Positions 51,245 to 62,497 of a stretch of 64,000 bases of DNA are shown here, piece by piece. The DNA is taken from the NCBI GenBank assembly GCA_033558025.1, contig JAUCEF010000006.1, positions 1,550,001 to 1,614,000 of the forward strand, read 5' to 3'. Within the stretch, counting starts at the first letter, position 1, and each line of letters begins with the position of its first letter. A program made the position numbers and the translations under genes. The stretch is from Phytophthora sp. 'mugwort'. Lineage: Eukaryota > Oomycota > Peronosporomycetes > Peronosporales > Peronosporaceae. The notes under the pieces are model-generated. The model had not been told where the DNA came from. It made no database searches and was given only the letters and a program-made list of their open reading frames with translations.

Positions 51245-54200
51245 TCACTTCGCCACCCCAATACGCCGCTGCTGCATCAGTGCAACAAGCACCGATCGCA
51301 AGTCGCCAACTGTCACACCGGTGGCGCCTCCTTCACCCTTCTGCTGGTTACTGCTAGACGAAAAGGAGGTGCGGAGGGCTCGAAGTACATGCAGCATATC
51401 CACGTGCTCTGGCTTGAGCATCAATAACACCTTGAGCTCCGTGGCGTCACGGTGTCTCATGCAATATTCCAGAAGCAAAAAATAAACTGAACTTGAAGCG
51501 CTAGCACGCGCCCGAATTTCCTCTTCTTGCTCATCTTCACCGGGAGTTTGTGCATCTTGAGGGCCCTTCAACAACAGCAAGAATTTCTGCTTGCTTTCTT
51601 CATAAAGACGACACTGAAGAAGTGCTCTGCAGGCTTCAGTGTGGTGGCCGCAGTAGCTCAACAGATCCACGTATGCTAACAGCGAAGCCTTAGCTGCTTG
51701 CCCAGCCTTGCTTTCTTTTCCTTCAACGACTTTGATCGTGAAATTCTCAAGCGGCGGGAAGAGTGTCAATGCCCGCTCTGCGTGTGATCGAGCCAACGGT
51801 TGATGACCAGACAATGAGAAGAGACGAGGGCAGAAACGCTCGACGCATTGGATGAAGGGGAGCAGTGATTCAGGTTCATACAGCAGATACAAGCGACTCA
51901 TCGACTCCAAGTACATGTGCTTCGAAAATGAAGACGCCGCAACATGGCGAAAATCTGCCAACATTCGTTCACAATGGAACAGGCGATGACTGGGAGTTGC
52001 CTCTGCTCTGATCACTCGACGCACGCCACTGGACAGCTGCTGTTCCTTGAAAGCCACACCGTCCAAGAGGAAAGACTCCAGCTGCAGAAGCCACTGCCGT
52101 CCCTGTCGCTCGGAACTGGTGCTACAACCGGCAGCAAAACGCAAACTGCTCATAGGACGCAGCTTTCGACTCAATCGGAAATTGCGCGCATCTTCAGGGT
52201 CAATTATCGAATCCTTACGTGCATGGTCGTTTCCCTCGTCCTGAGCCGTTGACAAATCATCTTTGTTGGCGAGCACAGTAGTAAGTTCACTCACTGCTCG
52301 AATTCGTCGGTTACCCGAGACGTCCGTGGGTGATGATTCCTTCAAGTTATCATCGCTGCTTGCTTCCAAACGAACCAGCTTTCGCTTCGCCAGAACGATC
52401 CAATTGGAGAGATGGTGGAGCGATTCGAGGTTAGCTGGCGTTAGTCGAAGCAAATGGTTTTCATTGTTGCTTGTGGCGCCTGCTCCATCCAAGCGCCCGT
52501 ATGAACGAATCCCGCTTGCAGTTTTGTATATCGCGGCTACGTGTTGAGCCAGCTCGTGAACGACGTGCTCTGATGTAGCTCGATTATCCAGCAATGCCAA
52601 GAGTAATGCTGGACTAGACACAGTGTGCCATACGGCTTCCCAGGCTTCTGGATGACTTCGAGTTGGATCCATTGCCGAAGGAGTGACTCGTTCCAATACC
52701 TCGAGCGCGTAACGTACTGCCTCTAAATGCATGTCACCTGTGCTATAATCCTTCACTGCTAGAAATGCCGCCTCGGGGTTCTTTTCACTTGTGCTTCCTT
52801 GCATTGTGGACTGCGGCTGATCCAGTGCCGCTGCAACTGCCTTTGCTGGAGGCAGACGGATTGACCAGAATCCACATGGAGCCCATAGACCCACTGAGCT
52901 GGCACTGCCTGAAATTGTCCAAAAATTGCATGTTCCACCTCCACGTGGCTGAGAAGTACCAGCAATCGCATCTGGCAAGCTTATAGTCTCAAGCAGTTCG
53001 CCAGCAATGAGAGTGTATACATGAAGCACACTGCGAGTCAGCACCAAGAAAACGTGGCGATGTGCCGCAACATCCAGCACTTCGTCGTCCTTGCTGTCTT
53101 GACTTGGTTGCTGCCAACGCTCCAAAGTCGCTAGCTTTCGCGCAAAAAGCGTGGTACACGGCCCAGTGTCGCTCGCATCGTTGCTCACTGCTTCACCGGT
53201 CGAAGAAGAAGATACGCCGCGGGACTTCGGCGTTACGAGGTATAGTTCTCCAGATCCCCGATGTAGAATCACAAGCTCGCCAGTCACCGTATGAAGACAC
53301 AGCGCCGTTTCTGACATCTCTGGAGCAGCACTTCCATCATTTATCGAGAAAATATCGTGCCAACTCAAGGCCACCGTCCGCAGAGAAGCCGTTGAACTCC
53401 GGAAGAATATGCCTTGAGTCTTAGAAATCGCAAAGAGGCCGAGCTTGGAGCTCAGCAGCTTGACAACGTCCTCGCACATGGGCTTCGGAGTAAACGCACT
53501 GCCAACCACCACATCAGTAGCGCGCAAGGCGTCGGTCGCGCGTTCAAAGCGCAATCGTCGCAGTTTCAGCCTGGGCTCGTGCTTCGTCGCTGTCGACCAC
53601 CACGCCAATTCCGTCGCGCCACTGGAGCCCGAGCCACTGTTACTACTACTTCCAGTATCACTCGACCCGGTCATGGTGCTGTCCAGTGGTAAATCCGCCG
53701 TAGTAAAAGCTGCAACGGGCCGTGTCCACTTCAGGTTCGGGTTCTCCAAGAAGCACAACCTGTTTAGAAACACCCACTGACACAGATCCGCCTGCCACTC
53801 CCACAGAAACGCCATGCCGTCCTCCCTGGCCACAACACACCTCAACGGCGCCGCCGTTCCAACCACCGTCGACGACGCAGTCCCCGACGAACTGAATGAC
53901 GTGGAAGAATCGTTTAGTCCTCGACTCCCACTGCGATTCCGTTTCGGAGGATTCGACAGCCCTCCTCCACTGCGGATAAACCGGATAGAGACCACCCGAC
54001 AGTCAAACCTCGCACACAGCACTGGGGCCTTGATCAACACGCTCCCATCTTTGCCCCCTGCAGCTCGAGTATGCGGTGCAAAGAGCTCCTCGAGCAGCTC
54101 CAATTCGTCCACTTGCTGAAGAGGTAATTGTGCCCCCGGGATTATGTTTTTCCTCGACTTAGGCGCTTTCGTATCCTCAGGAGCCTTTCGTCTTGACGGA

Positions 54201-54526
54201 GGCAGCGCATCCAGCACGTACACGACACGTGGAGCTGCTGGCGCGGGACCGGTGGGGGCCACAGGCTGCGTATTGCTGCGAGTCACAGGGGAAATTAATT
54301 GTACCCCCGGGGGTTTCCTTACCAACACAAAAGCGACGTGACCGGCCGTCTGCACGCAAAGCTCGAGGTCATAAGGGAAGTCCCCTGCGTCTTCTCCTTG
54401 ATCTTCCTCTTCTTCTTCTCGACCACGACTGGCGGATGTCAAGGCACGCAGCAGACGAGCACCACGGACGGCAGGCCACGAGAGACCCCCGCGCAGCACG
54501 CGCGTGCGCTGGAGAGGGACAGCCAT
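51245..54526 (-). CDS. Large uncharacterised protein, beta-propeller/alpha-solenoid-like
   Basis: Intronless 1093-codon minus-strand frame from ATG 54526 to TAA 51245. Residues 1-110 hold a Glu-rich patch (REEEEEDQGEDAGDF) and a Pro/Ala-rich stretch. Residues 150-580 are beta-rich with repeating blade-like strands (APLRCVVAREDGMAFLWEWQ, ALCLHTVTGELVILHRGSGE, HVFLVLTRSVLHVYTLIAGE) separated by Ser/Gly-rich loops. Residues 600-1093 are helical, ending VYFLLLEYCMRHRDATELKV with LLMLKPEHVDMLHVLRAL. A propeller followed by a solenoid is the architecture of vesicle-coat and tethering proteins (for example HPS5/HPS6 of BLOC-2 or Vps-C subunits). The helical tail looked most like that group to me, but I could not confirm a family. 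No membrane segment or signal peptide is seen. Confidence 0.75.
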   Translation of the reverse strand: MAVPLQRTRVLRGGLSWPAVRGARLLRALTSASRGREEEEEDQGEDAGDFPYDLELCVQTAGHVAFVLVRKPPGVQLISPVTRSNTQPVAPTGPAPAAPRVVYVLDALPPSRRKAPEDTKAPKSRKNIIPGAQLPLQQVDELELLEELFAPHTRAAGGKDGSVLIKAPVLCARFDCRVVSIRFIRSGGGLSNPPKRNRSGSRGLNDSSTSFSSSGTASSTVVGTAAPLRCVVAREDGMAFLWEWQADLCQWVFLNRLCFLENPNLKWTRPVAAFTTADLPLDSTMTGSSDTGSSSNSGSGSSGATELAWWSTATKHEPRLKLRRLRFERATDALRATDVVVGSAFTPKPMCEDVVKLLSSKLGLFAISKTQGIFFRSSTASLRTVALSWHDIFSINDGSAAPEMSETALCLHTVTGELVILHRGSGELYLVTPKSRGVSSSSTGEAVSNDASDTGPCTTLFARKLATLERWQQPSQDSKDDEVLDVAAHRHVFLVLTRSVLHVYTLIAGELLETISLPDAIAGTSQPRGGGTCNFWTISGSASSVGLWAPCGFWSIRLPPAKAVAAALDQPQSTMQGSTSEKNPEAAFLAVKDYSTGDMHLEAVRYALEVLERVTPSAMDPTRSHPEAWEAVWHTVSSPALLLALLDNRATSEHVVHELAQHVAAIYKTASGIRSYGRLDGAGATSNNENHLLRLTPANLESLHHLSNWIVLAKRKLVRLEASSDDNLKESSPTDVSGNRRIRAVSELTTVLANKDDLSTAQDEGNDHARKDSIIDPEDARNFRLSRKLRPMSSLRFAAGCSTSSERQGRQWLLQLESFLLDGVAFKEQQLSSGVRRVIRAEATPSHRLFHCERMLADFRHVAASSFSKHMYLESMSRLYLLYEPESLLPFIQCVERFCPRLFSLSGHQPLARSHAERALTLFPPLENFTIKVVEGKESKAGQAAKASLLAYVDLLSYCGHHTEACRALLQCRLYEESKQKFLLLLKGPQDAQTPGEDEQEEEIRARASASSSVYFLLLEYCMRHRDATELKVLLMLKPEHVDMLHVLRALRTSFSSSSNQQKGEGGATGVTVGDLRSVLVALMQQRRIGVAK

Positions 54527-55436
54527 GTATATGAAGATTTATGACTGATTATTGACCACTTCAATTAGAGAGAGGAATTAAAGGTAACTGTTAGACGAGC
54601 TCGTGCTAAATCGTTGACATGCGACGAAATAAGAGATGGCTACATTCATGTCTGCGGCTTCGACCAAGCAGATGGCGTACCGCTTCCTGGACAACTCAGG
54701 ACTGCTCGTATCCAACCTCAGCCTCTCGAATAGTGGAATACATGACTACAACGAGTCGAACAATGTAGTACGAGCTGAATGACGACGGTGTTCAAGTCGG
54801 GAAATAACTTGTTCGACAACACACGAGTGCTACGATCTCGGCAAATTGTCGTCAAAGTTATCGAGCAGTTGCAATTTAATCTATGGGGCAAATACAGAGC
54901 TGGCAGACTCGCGGTGTTTATGCTTCTCGAAGGTACGGAATATAGTTCCTCCTCTCGAGGAGCTTGCGGTGATCACGGACTCAAATTCCGACCCATCGCA
55001 ACGTCTTGGGTCGTCACAGATCACGAGACGTGATCGTCGAGGCGAGCTATCCGTCGCAGCTCGACAAGGCGCTGGGTCTTGTTTGTCACAAGTAAAAGCG
55101 AGGTCTTCGCCCAACCGCCTCCAAAGTCACCCCTAGATAGGAATCTATTCCTGCCAATTCAGATGGTCGCGTTCCGTTTAAACAGTTGAAACGTGCATAG
55201 GGCTCTCGCATGTTTTCCAGACGAGCTCCTTCGCGCCAATTGCCAATCACCCGAGCAAAATCTCCGTGTTGCCTCGTTGTGCGCGAGCCTTACAAGTCAG
55301 TAAGCACCAGCCGACCGGAGGTCAGGCGACCCTTTCGATCGAACGACTCGTAACGTGGCCTCGTGCTGCTGCGTGCGTACACTTTTGATTCGCGTCCCAG
55401 TTCCGACGTCGCGGAATCGTTTAATCACTTTGTAAA
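54527..55436. other. Divergent intergenic region with a 48-codon ORF
   Basis: Separates two divergent genes. At 54639-54785 a plus-strand frame MATFMSAASTKQMAYRFLDN runs 48 codons to TGA. A second frame from 54779 (MTTVFKSGNNLFDNTRVLRS) continues for 84 codons. They look like pieces of one decayed gene with an RFLDNSGLLVSNLSLSNSG-type beginning, but no family is apparent. The last 250 bp before 55437 presumably contain the promoter of kelch-BTB copy 2. No TATA or clear initiator was found. Confidence 0.35.
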
Positions 55437-57798
55437 ATGACAAGAAATGGAGACATCGAGCGACCAGCCTGGGTCACCGTGCCCTGCGTGAAACCAAGAG
55501 AGGCCCCACTCATTGGCACTGGCCACGCCTGCGCTGTGCGTAAAGGCTCGCTTTACATTTTCGGAGGTAAGAACATCCTGGTGAGGGGCGGAACATCGCC
55601 GTTCTTTCTACACAGTGCTCAGGGACATCTCTGTGCTTCAGGGGCGGACTGACTGAAGTGTGTTTATTTGCATGGGTAGAACGCAACCTTCCCGCGGTCC
55701 CCACACGCAGCAGCTCCGTGTTCCGCTCTACCAACAACTTCTACGAGTTTAACTTGACTAGGAAAGAATGGTCCACCGTCTTGGGCAACGGTGTAGCTCC
55801 GAGCCAACGCAAGAGCCACTCGGCTGTAGTCTACAAAGACTCGTTCTATGTCTTTGGCGGATATGACGGCGATCGACGCTTAAACGACTTTTTCTCCTAC
55901 AACTTTCGTGAGTTGCACGCATTACTAGAAGTATGTGCGTGATCTCGTGATATTAATCAGTTACTCACGTACTGTATTGTATGGAAATGCAGTGACGCAA
56001 ACTTGGACCAATGTTTTCGTCAATGCTGGACAGCAACCGACGCCGAGATACGGCCACGCCGCGGTGGTGTATGGTACGATTTACATTGATGCAGCTACGG
56101 AGGGGCCGGCCACATGTCTAATTAATCTTTTGCTTAAATGTAGACAACGCCATGTACATCTTCGGTGGAAGTGACAGTCACTACGACCGCGAGTCGATGT
56201 CAAGCCGTAGCTCCAGCGAGTACGGCAGATTAGACTCGGGCCGCCACGTCAACGACATGCACTCGTTTAACTTGGGTACGTGGTTAGAGTGAAACTCAAG
56301 AGAATGTTCGATCGCCTCATTAAAATCTTGTCGCTTTTCGGTGTACCAGAAACGAATTCGTGGTCATTGATTCGCACCACCGGAGAGGTTCCGTACCCTC
56401 GGTAATACTACCGCGTGTAGATCCCCCTGAACGAGTTTGGAGAAGAACTGATAATCTTGTTTTGGTTGGCCTCGTCTGGTACTAGTGAGGGAGCTTCGAT
56501 GATTGTGTACAAGAAAAACTGTTTGTTGTTTGGAGGATATGACCACGACTTGGGCTACCTCAATGACGTCCACGTCTTCAACTTTGGTAAGCGTTTGTCT
56601 ACTGTAGTTGTATCGTGCTGATAGGGGATGGAATTTGAGTGTGCTTAAAACTCACCAACGTCTATTGGTTCCTTTGATCTCGACAGAGACCCGAGTTTGG
56701 TCAAGTTTAGAGACAAAGGGCACGGCACCGACAGGTTGTCATCACCCGCTTGTAGCCCTCCACCACAATTCTTTGATTGTTTTTGGCGGAAAGACGGATT
56801 CAAATCTGTACCAGCTCGACCTAGGTATGAAGGAGTATGATCATGAAGTGGAAGGGTTGTCGCTGACTTTATCCTATATGCCTGAAGATTCAAACACGTG
56901 GACTACGGTTGATTACGCTGGTTCGTCTCCCAAGACCAGCGCTCCTGCTGGCTGCGTGCACGACGACAACTTGGTCGTACTGAGTGGACACGACGATGTT
57001 GTCAGCTTCAAGCAGATTCAGTTGCCAGAGAGGAAGACCAAAGCCAAACACCAGGAGGACCTGGATCCCGATCAAGAGGGGACCGCGATGGCCCACTTGC
57101 GTTTACTCGTCAACAATCAACTTATGAGCGACGTGACTTTCATGAGTAAGTAATATTGAACCAAGCTCGTAGTGTGCTTCGATAAACCTAACAGTACCTT
57201 TCTCTGCTTGTTTTGTCTAGTCGGAGGGGAACCGATTTTCGGCCACAAGAGTCTCTGTGTACGCTGCAACTACTTCAAGGCCATGTTTACTGGAGAGGTA
57301 CGAGTGGCAAGCTATTTTACTTAATGGGTCCGTTAACTAAGGATGACGTTTTCTCGCGTTAATAGATGAAGGAAAGCACTGCTCGTGAAGTAGCAATTTC
57401 GGACGTTAGTCGGACGACATTCCTTTCGCTGCTAGAGTATGTATATACTGATCGTCTCGCCGTTGCGGATGATGATGTTAAAGAACTATTCGTTGCTGCT
57501 GACCGGGTACGTGTGACTTTGAGACCTGCAATATGCCGATTAACTAATATTTTTTTGTGAATAGTATGGCATCGAGAGTCTCAAGCGGCTTTGCGCTAAA
57601 AAGCTCCTCAAATCAGTGTGCGTCGACAATGTCTCGAGTATCCTTCAGGCCGCCGACCAGCACAATTCCCCGACGCTGCGAGACGAATGTTTTGCTTTCA
57701 CGCTTCGGAACTTCGACACCGTCTCGAAAACGCCATCGTTCCTGGAAATGGCTCGGACCAACATCGAGTTGGCTCTACAGGTTCTGCAGCAGCGTTAG
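55437..57798 (+). CDS. Kelch-BTB-BACK protein (copy 2)
   Basis: Eleven exons: 55437-55566, 55680-55907, 55993-56073, 56144-56275, 56350-56401, 56486-56586, 56687-56824, 56888-57145, 57221-57297, 57366-57506, 57565-57798. Spliced length is 523 aa. Kelch repeats include FYVFGGYDGDRRLNDFFSY, MYIFGGSDSHYDRESM and CLLFGGYDHDLGYLNDVHVF. The BTB domain begins NNQLMSDVTFMIGGEPIFGH and continues LCVRCNYFKAMFTGEMKE; the BACK-like part contains YGIESLKRLCAKKLLKSVCV. The intron 56825-56887 is 63 bp and open in frame, so retention would add 21 residues; it is called spliced because the paralogue has a junction at the equivalent place. Six exons (81, 52, 77, 141, 234 and nearly 101/98) match copy 1 in length. 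Role as for copy 1, probably a cullin-3 adaptor. Confidence 0.85.
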
Positions 57799-58390
57799 GG
57801 TTCAAAATGGGTAGCGAGTTGGTAGGTACGAGTTCCTACGAGTGTCCTCTTGACACTGGCATCAAGGACGGATACCATAGAGGGATGTCCTCCTGGGACA
57901 CTACATGTGCCTGCACAAATTTTACGTGAGCAACACAACAATGTTACTATGGCAAAAAGTCTAAAACCGCAATCATTTTTTCCGGAGGCGACAAAACTAA
58001 GCTCATGATTTCTATCGGCAAAGCCATGAAGTCTGGAAGCAAACCCACAAAATTTAAGGAGGTCCCAGACTTCAAAGAAATTATGTTTAAAAAATAGCAC
58101 GTGTTGCTGCTACCGGCTGAGGGACATGTGACAAGGCTATTGCGACCAGTTTGACCCACTCCGACGACAACCTATTAAAAAATATCTTACACTGCGTCCC
58201 CGAATCCATCCGTGCGGGGCAGCACAGTAAACTCTGAAAAAAAAAAACAGAAAGAATAGGGATCTTCACACATAACTGTGACCGCACACAGTACAAAACA
58301 TTGATTACACAGCACTGTGCGAACCCTAACATTAAGCCTTCCAGTGAATGGCCGATCTATCTTTTTGTGAATTATAGCCATCGAACACGT
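57799..58390. other. Spacer with a short coding-like fragment
   Basis: Plus-strand stretch 57936-58098 reads CYYGKKSKTAIIFSGGDKTK then a Lys/Ser-rich tail ending VPDFKEIMFKK and TAG, preceded at once by a stop. It is a gene tail of unknown kind. The rest (58099-58390) has no gene. An A-run (a11) at 58240 and a ttagcagcgt-like end of the kelch gene are the only features. Confidence 0.35.
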
Positions 58391-58398
58391 TCATTTGG

Positions 58399-60290
58399 GT
58401 GGAGCACACGGAGGGAGCAGTCAAGAAGAGAGGCGCGGGAAGAGAAGAACACGGGGTTGATCCAAGGACGGCGACGATGAGAAGAGGAGCAGCGCGTGCC
58501 AGATACAGAGGAGGCACCGGAGGCAACCATACCAAGCAAGCTACCCTGGGCAGAGTAGTAGGCGTGAGCATCAGCGACGGAAACGAGTTCCTGGAGATGC
58601 TTAAGACTTTCCAGGTCTCACCCAGTCAACCTAGTACTTACTCCATTTGCACGAACCCATTGCTGCATTCTATGCAGTACATGTTGTTGGTGTGTGCTTC
58701 GGGGAAGTGCGAGAAATTCGCGCCGACAACTAAGTGCCCTTGGCGCGGAAAAGTGTTGATATGCGAGCGATCAAATACCATGGCAGTTTTTAAGCTGTAC
58801 GACTATTTTATGATTTCTGCAGACGCGCGTAAGAAGATGATACCGCTTCGACACAAATAGTTTTGTAAGGAGCTGGCTGCTCAAGGTCTAAACCAGGACG
58901 GATTCGCAACACCTTAAAAATCAAGATGCAACTAGCTGGGGCTGCTGCACCCACACTTCGTATGGTGCAGAGCCTTGCGAACTATTATTCGCGAGCGACA
59001 CTTGGCAACAACGATCGCTCCAGTAAAATCATGAAGATGGTTCAGGACACAGCACTTACGGGCCAGGAAGAGGAAACGCAGCCGTTTCATGTTTGGATGG
59101 GATCTGGATGATCACAACAAACCGTTTGTTGGCGAGGATCGGATACGAGACCATTTTAAGTGGGCGTCGCGTACGGTGATGAAGAGCGGCTGGACCGAGA
59201 CCCAGATTGTTCATCGTGCTCATCGATACCGCGTTTAAGCAGATCAAGTTAGCTATCCAGTGCTGGTAGTTGGAATGTCGGACCTCCAGGTCGATTTCAT
59301 TTGTCAGCGATGGTAATGCTCTCCCAGATCGTGGAGGGTATGTAAACCAAGGTTTTAGCCGCATTGCGGCGCGTGTTTGCTGCTGTTCCTCACAACCACT
59401 GAGAATTTTCCAGGTGATGGGTGATGCAGATGATGCTAAACTCAATGCTGTCGACGCGGTAATTGGTCGCGACAACCAGTATAACATGCTGATGTGCTTT
59501 TCCATGTGATGAAAAACGTAACGAAAGACTTAAGGTACTGGACAACCGTACGGCGAATGAAATACGCAAAGACATTTATGACCTTCACTTTGCCGAAAGT
59601 CCTGCGGATTTTGTCGCATGTGGTGCGCCATATTGTCACGCTGGAGAAGTGAAGTCACTACCGCTACATTTGCTGAGTACTTCAAAACGGTGTGATTAAG
59701 TGGAATATTTGTCCGTTGGCAACGCTTCCAGACACTAAGTGCGTTTGCAACTACGAGCAACCCAGCAGAGCAGTTCAATCATGTCCTCAAACGCGATTAC
59801 ACATTACGTGCGAAGTTGAAGAAGGGCGCATTGCTGCAGCAACTGCAGGTCTGCTGCAGAAATGAGAGTGACCAGACCACTTATTTGGCACGACCGCTAA
59901 AGCCACTGATCAGCTGGTCAGGACATCTCGGGAAATGGAGACAAATTTCCTGTTACAAAATTCGAATTCATCCGAGTCTTCGTTTGATGCGTCTTCTATT
60001 GTGAAGGTGCTCTCATTTCCGGCGGAGCGTATCTACACCCAAGCTAAAAGACGGCACAGACGAGACACTTTCGATCACGGCACAAATGGGAGTTAACTAC
60101 GCCAGGATGGAGTTTGACGCTATTACAAAAAGGCTTCGGGATGGGTGCACCTCTATTTGCAATGCGGCACCGCTGTTCTGTCGACTGCAACGGAAACGAG
60201 ATGCTAGTTAATCGAAGCACGTCGCGATAGCTGCGCCGGACCAATTTACAAACAACTGGCGACCTACAATGAGTGGGCATGCTCTGGCGA
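58399..60290 (+). mobile_element. Degenerate MULE transposase (third copy)
   Basis: Plus strand, frames broken about every 100-300 bp. The FLYWCH-like N-terminal part (58560-58860) has SGKCEKFAPTTKCPWRGKVL with the spaced cysteines. 59090-59270 has FVGEDRIRDHFKWASRTVMK and YPVLVVGMSDLQVDF, the strand before the first catalytic Asp, although the Asp region itself reads HRAHRYRV and has lost D-A-T. 59700-59850 has SNPAEQFNHVLKRDYTLRAK followed by LKKGALLQQL, the conserved C-terminal 'TNNPxExFNxxLKRDYT' block of oomycete MULEs. The sequence after 59850 is not readable. It belongs to a different MULE group from the Ulp1-bearing element at 13-17 kb. Confidence 0.65.
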
Positions 60291-60726
60291 TGGAATAAAT
60301 CGTTCGCAGGCGTCCCACGTCATCAATATGACCTGGACAGAACCGTAGACCACTACAAATATGAAATATCGCATCGAGCTACACGTTGTATTGCCGCTTT
60401 CTAATGATATCGGCTACATAGAGTGGCTGTGCTCGAGTTACAACATACGTCAGCATTTACGCTCACAAGGTTTCATGGAGTTAGGAGCTCCCATGTGATC
60501 AATACATCTCAGTTAACATTTGTCTCATGCTTCCATTCCACAATACCACGGAAGGATCACTGTGTATTGCCGGTTATACACTATAAGAACTATTCAGCAG
60601 AGCTGTAACCCATTGGAATTACATGCTATGGTGCTGCCGCTATACGTACACATCCCACGTCGTGCATATGTGGATACTTTATATATAATATATTTATGTA
60701 TAAGCAACGTGGCCGCGTTATCAATG
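60291..60726. other. No gene recognised
   Basis: AT-rich around 60660-60720 (atatataatatatttatgtat). Short frames on both strands without features. The MULE and the SET fragment meet here. Confidence 0.35.
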
Positions 60727-61080
60727 TCAATCAGCGGTTTTTCCCTCGGGACGCATGGGTCCCACGCAGACTGGCTGATTGCAGCTACATTCAAACCAGA
60801 GGTTCTTGCCATAGTACACTGTCATCTCCTCCCCTGCTGCTATTTCGACAATGACTAGGATTGCGACGTGAACAGGCCGACGCTTACGAAATAACAGTTG
60901 GGTGCGCACGAATGGTTCGCAAATCTTGTCATTCCACCACAGCTTTCTGCGTCAATGTAAGCTGTTTTGCGAGATGTTGTCTTTTACATGCACCTCCAAT
61001 ACGTATTCATTCTGACGAGTCTCCTTCTCGAAATCGTGGGTCGTTAAAATCCCGTTGTATTCGCCGATGAACGCGCCACC
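60727..61080 (-). pseudogene. SET-domain methyltransferase fragment
   Basis: Minus strand in two or three frames. 61080-60985 has FIGEYNGILTTHDFEKETRQ then NEYVLEVHVKDN. 60975-60900 has YIDAESCGGMTRFANHSCAP with the AdoMet-binding Asn-His-Ser-Cys and N-C. 60830-60740 has EIAAGEEMTVYYGKNLWFEC followed by SCNQPVCVG, the Glu-Glu-x-T-x-x-Y catalytic tyrosine region and a post-SET-like cysteine set. These are the full ordered motifs of a SET lysine methyltransferase, but with a frame change and a lost start. It lies among transposon fragments, and SET domains are known passengers of oomycete transposable elements. Confidence 0.6.
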
Positions 61081-61282
61081 CGGATGCTCTCCGTTGCCTT
61101 TAACCCGAAACCATGTTGGGTTGCCAGAATTTCAACCTCCAGAATGCTCGTACATTGAATTTAAACATCTGCTGTTCAAAGCACACGAGCTTGGGGTACA
61201 ATAGTAGGCAGCTGCTGTGTTGGGGCAGTCTTTGTAAAAGCAATCGAGTCTGTATTCGCATGGATCAAATGCTCAATATCTG

Positions 61283-61948
61283 TTAACGCATATCATTGAT
61301 ACATTTGGTCAGGTACTTCACGTGCCTTGGCCAAGTGTCCGGCGAACCATCGTCATTTCCCGCAAAATCTGTACCAGCAGGTCGTGTAACTTCAACCTGC
61401 GTTACATTGCGTGCCGGGGAGCCTCCGATATCATTCAGAGCGTTCCCAGGATCTACGCTCGGACCTGGTTCTGGGAGAAGCTGAACCGCCACTGCTTTCG
61501 ATTCTACACCAAATCGATATTGAAGCCTCAAGCGCTTCACAGGTCAGGAAGCTCTCGAAACCCCCAAGAAAGGCGAATTGAATTGTCGGTAAATGAAACA
61601 CTTATTTCACCAGCTTGCGTCGTGCCTGACATTTCCGGAGGTGAGACGTAGGGTTGCGGATGTGGGATATTTTTCAGCTTCATTTTCTTAGCCCTCTCCC
61701 GTAGATCGGGATATGCATCTGTCTTTAGCAAAATGTCTAATGCTGCTGCGCCAGCCTCGTTTTTCACCGCGGTCGCTGCTTTCTGTAAGCGCATTAGCCT
61801 TATCCAGTTTGGGGAGATGGAGCAGGTCGTTTGAAGCAGCTGGAGCGGCTTGGCAAGCATCATTGCTATCGTCAGTGCTGTTTACAAGGTCTACCAGGGC
61901 CGGCATGCTTGTCTGGATGTCCGATGAATAAACCACGCCGTCGCTCAC
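61283..61948 (-). pseudogene. Unidentified minus-strand gene pieces between SET and Ulp1
   Basis: Two overlapping minus-strand frames (61948-61688 and 61863-61537) and a third (61540-61283). The text is Asp/Ser/Pro-rich: VDLVNSTDDSNDACQAAPAA, KKMKLKNIPHPQPYVSPPEM. The stretch 61700-61590 stays open and looks like a linker. Together with the Ulp1 piece upstream on the same strand it may be the C-terminal part of a transposon polyprotein. No family is recognised. Confidence 0.3.
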
Positions 61949-62497
61949 GCTCGTCCATCCAGCATCGTCACGACCCCTTGCTCTATGTGGCTAGAGCACA
62001 GTGGTGCCGCGCATCCATTGTCTAGGTCCACAACAGTGGGCTTCATCGCGGTCTGGAATGCTTACGCATGTAGATCAATCTCTTGCTGTGAAGAATTCCA
62101 ATCAACCGATGGCGGGGCAAAAGCACAGACACCCTAAGATCCAGTGGTGACTTGCCATGGATGTGTGTGCCAGGTCTATTTATAGTGTGTTTTCCATGCC
62201 TGTTCAAATGTTTTTAATTATTCTCGACTTAGACCGACTGGAGGGAGCGCCAGAGAGATGTCATCATTTGATGCGTGACCAAACTATACGCAACCGCCCT
62301 GTATAGCCGAAAGGTATAGCCATTTGGCGAGGGACGATATCGACCGCTGCATCCTAAGAGCATTTTCAATGTGTGTCGGCGGCCAATTGAAGACGAGTTT
62401 AAGTTGCCGCTTATAAAAATACGAATCTGTGCGTTAGCGGCTGCAGATCTCAAGACAGAGAAGACCAACATGTTCAAACAGTCATTTATAAATCGAA

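Noticed and set aside
52263..54119. Several plus-strand frames of 90-120 codons
   Set aside because: Shadows of the 1093-codon minus-strand gene, with no motif of their own.
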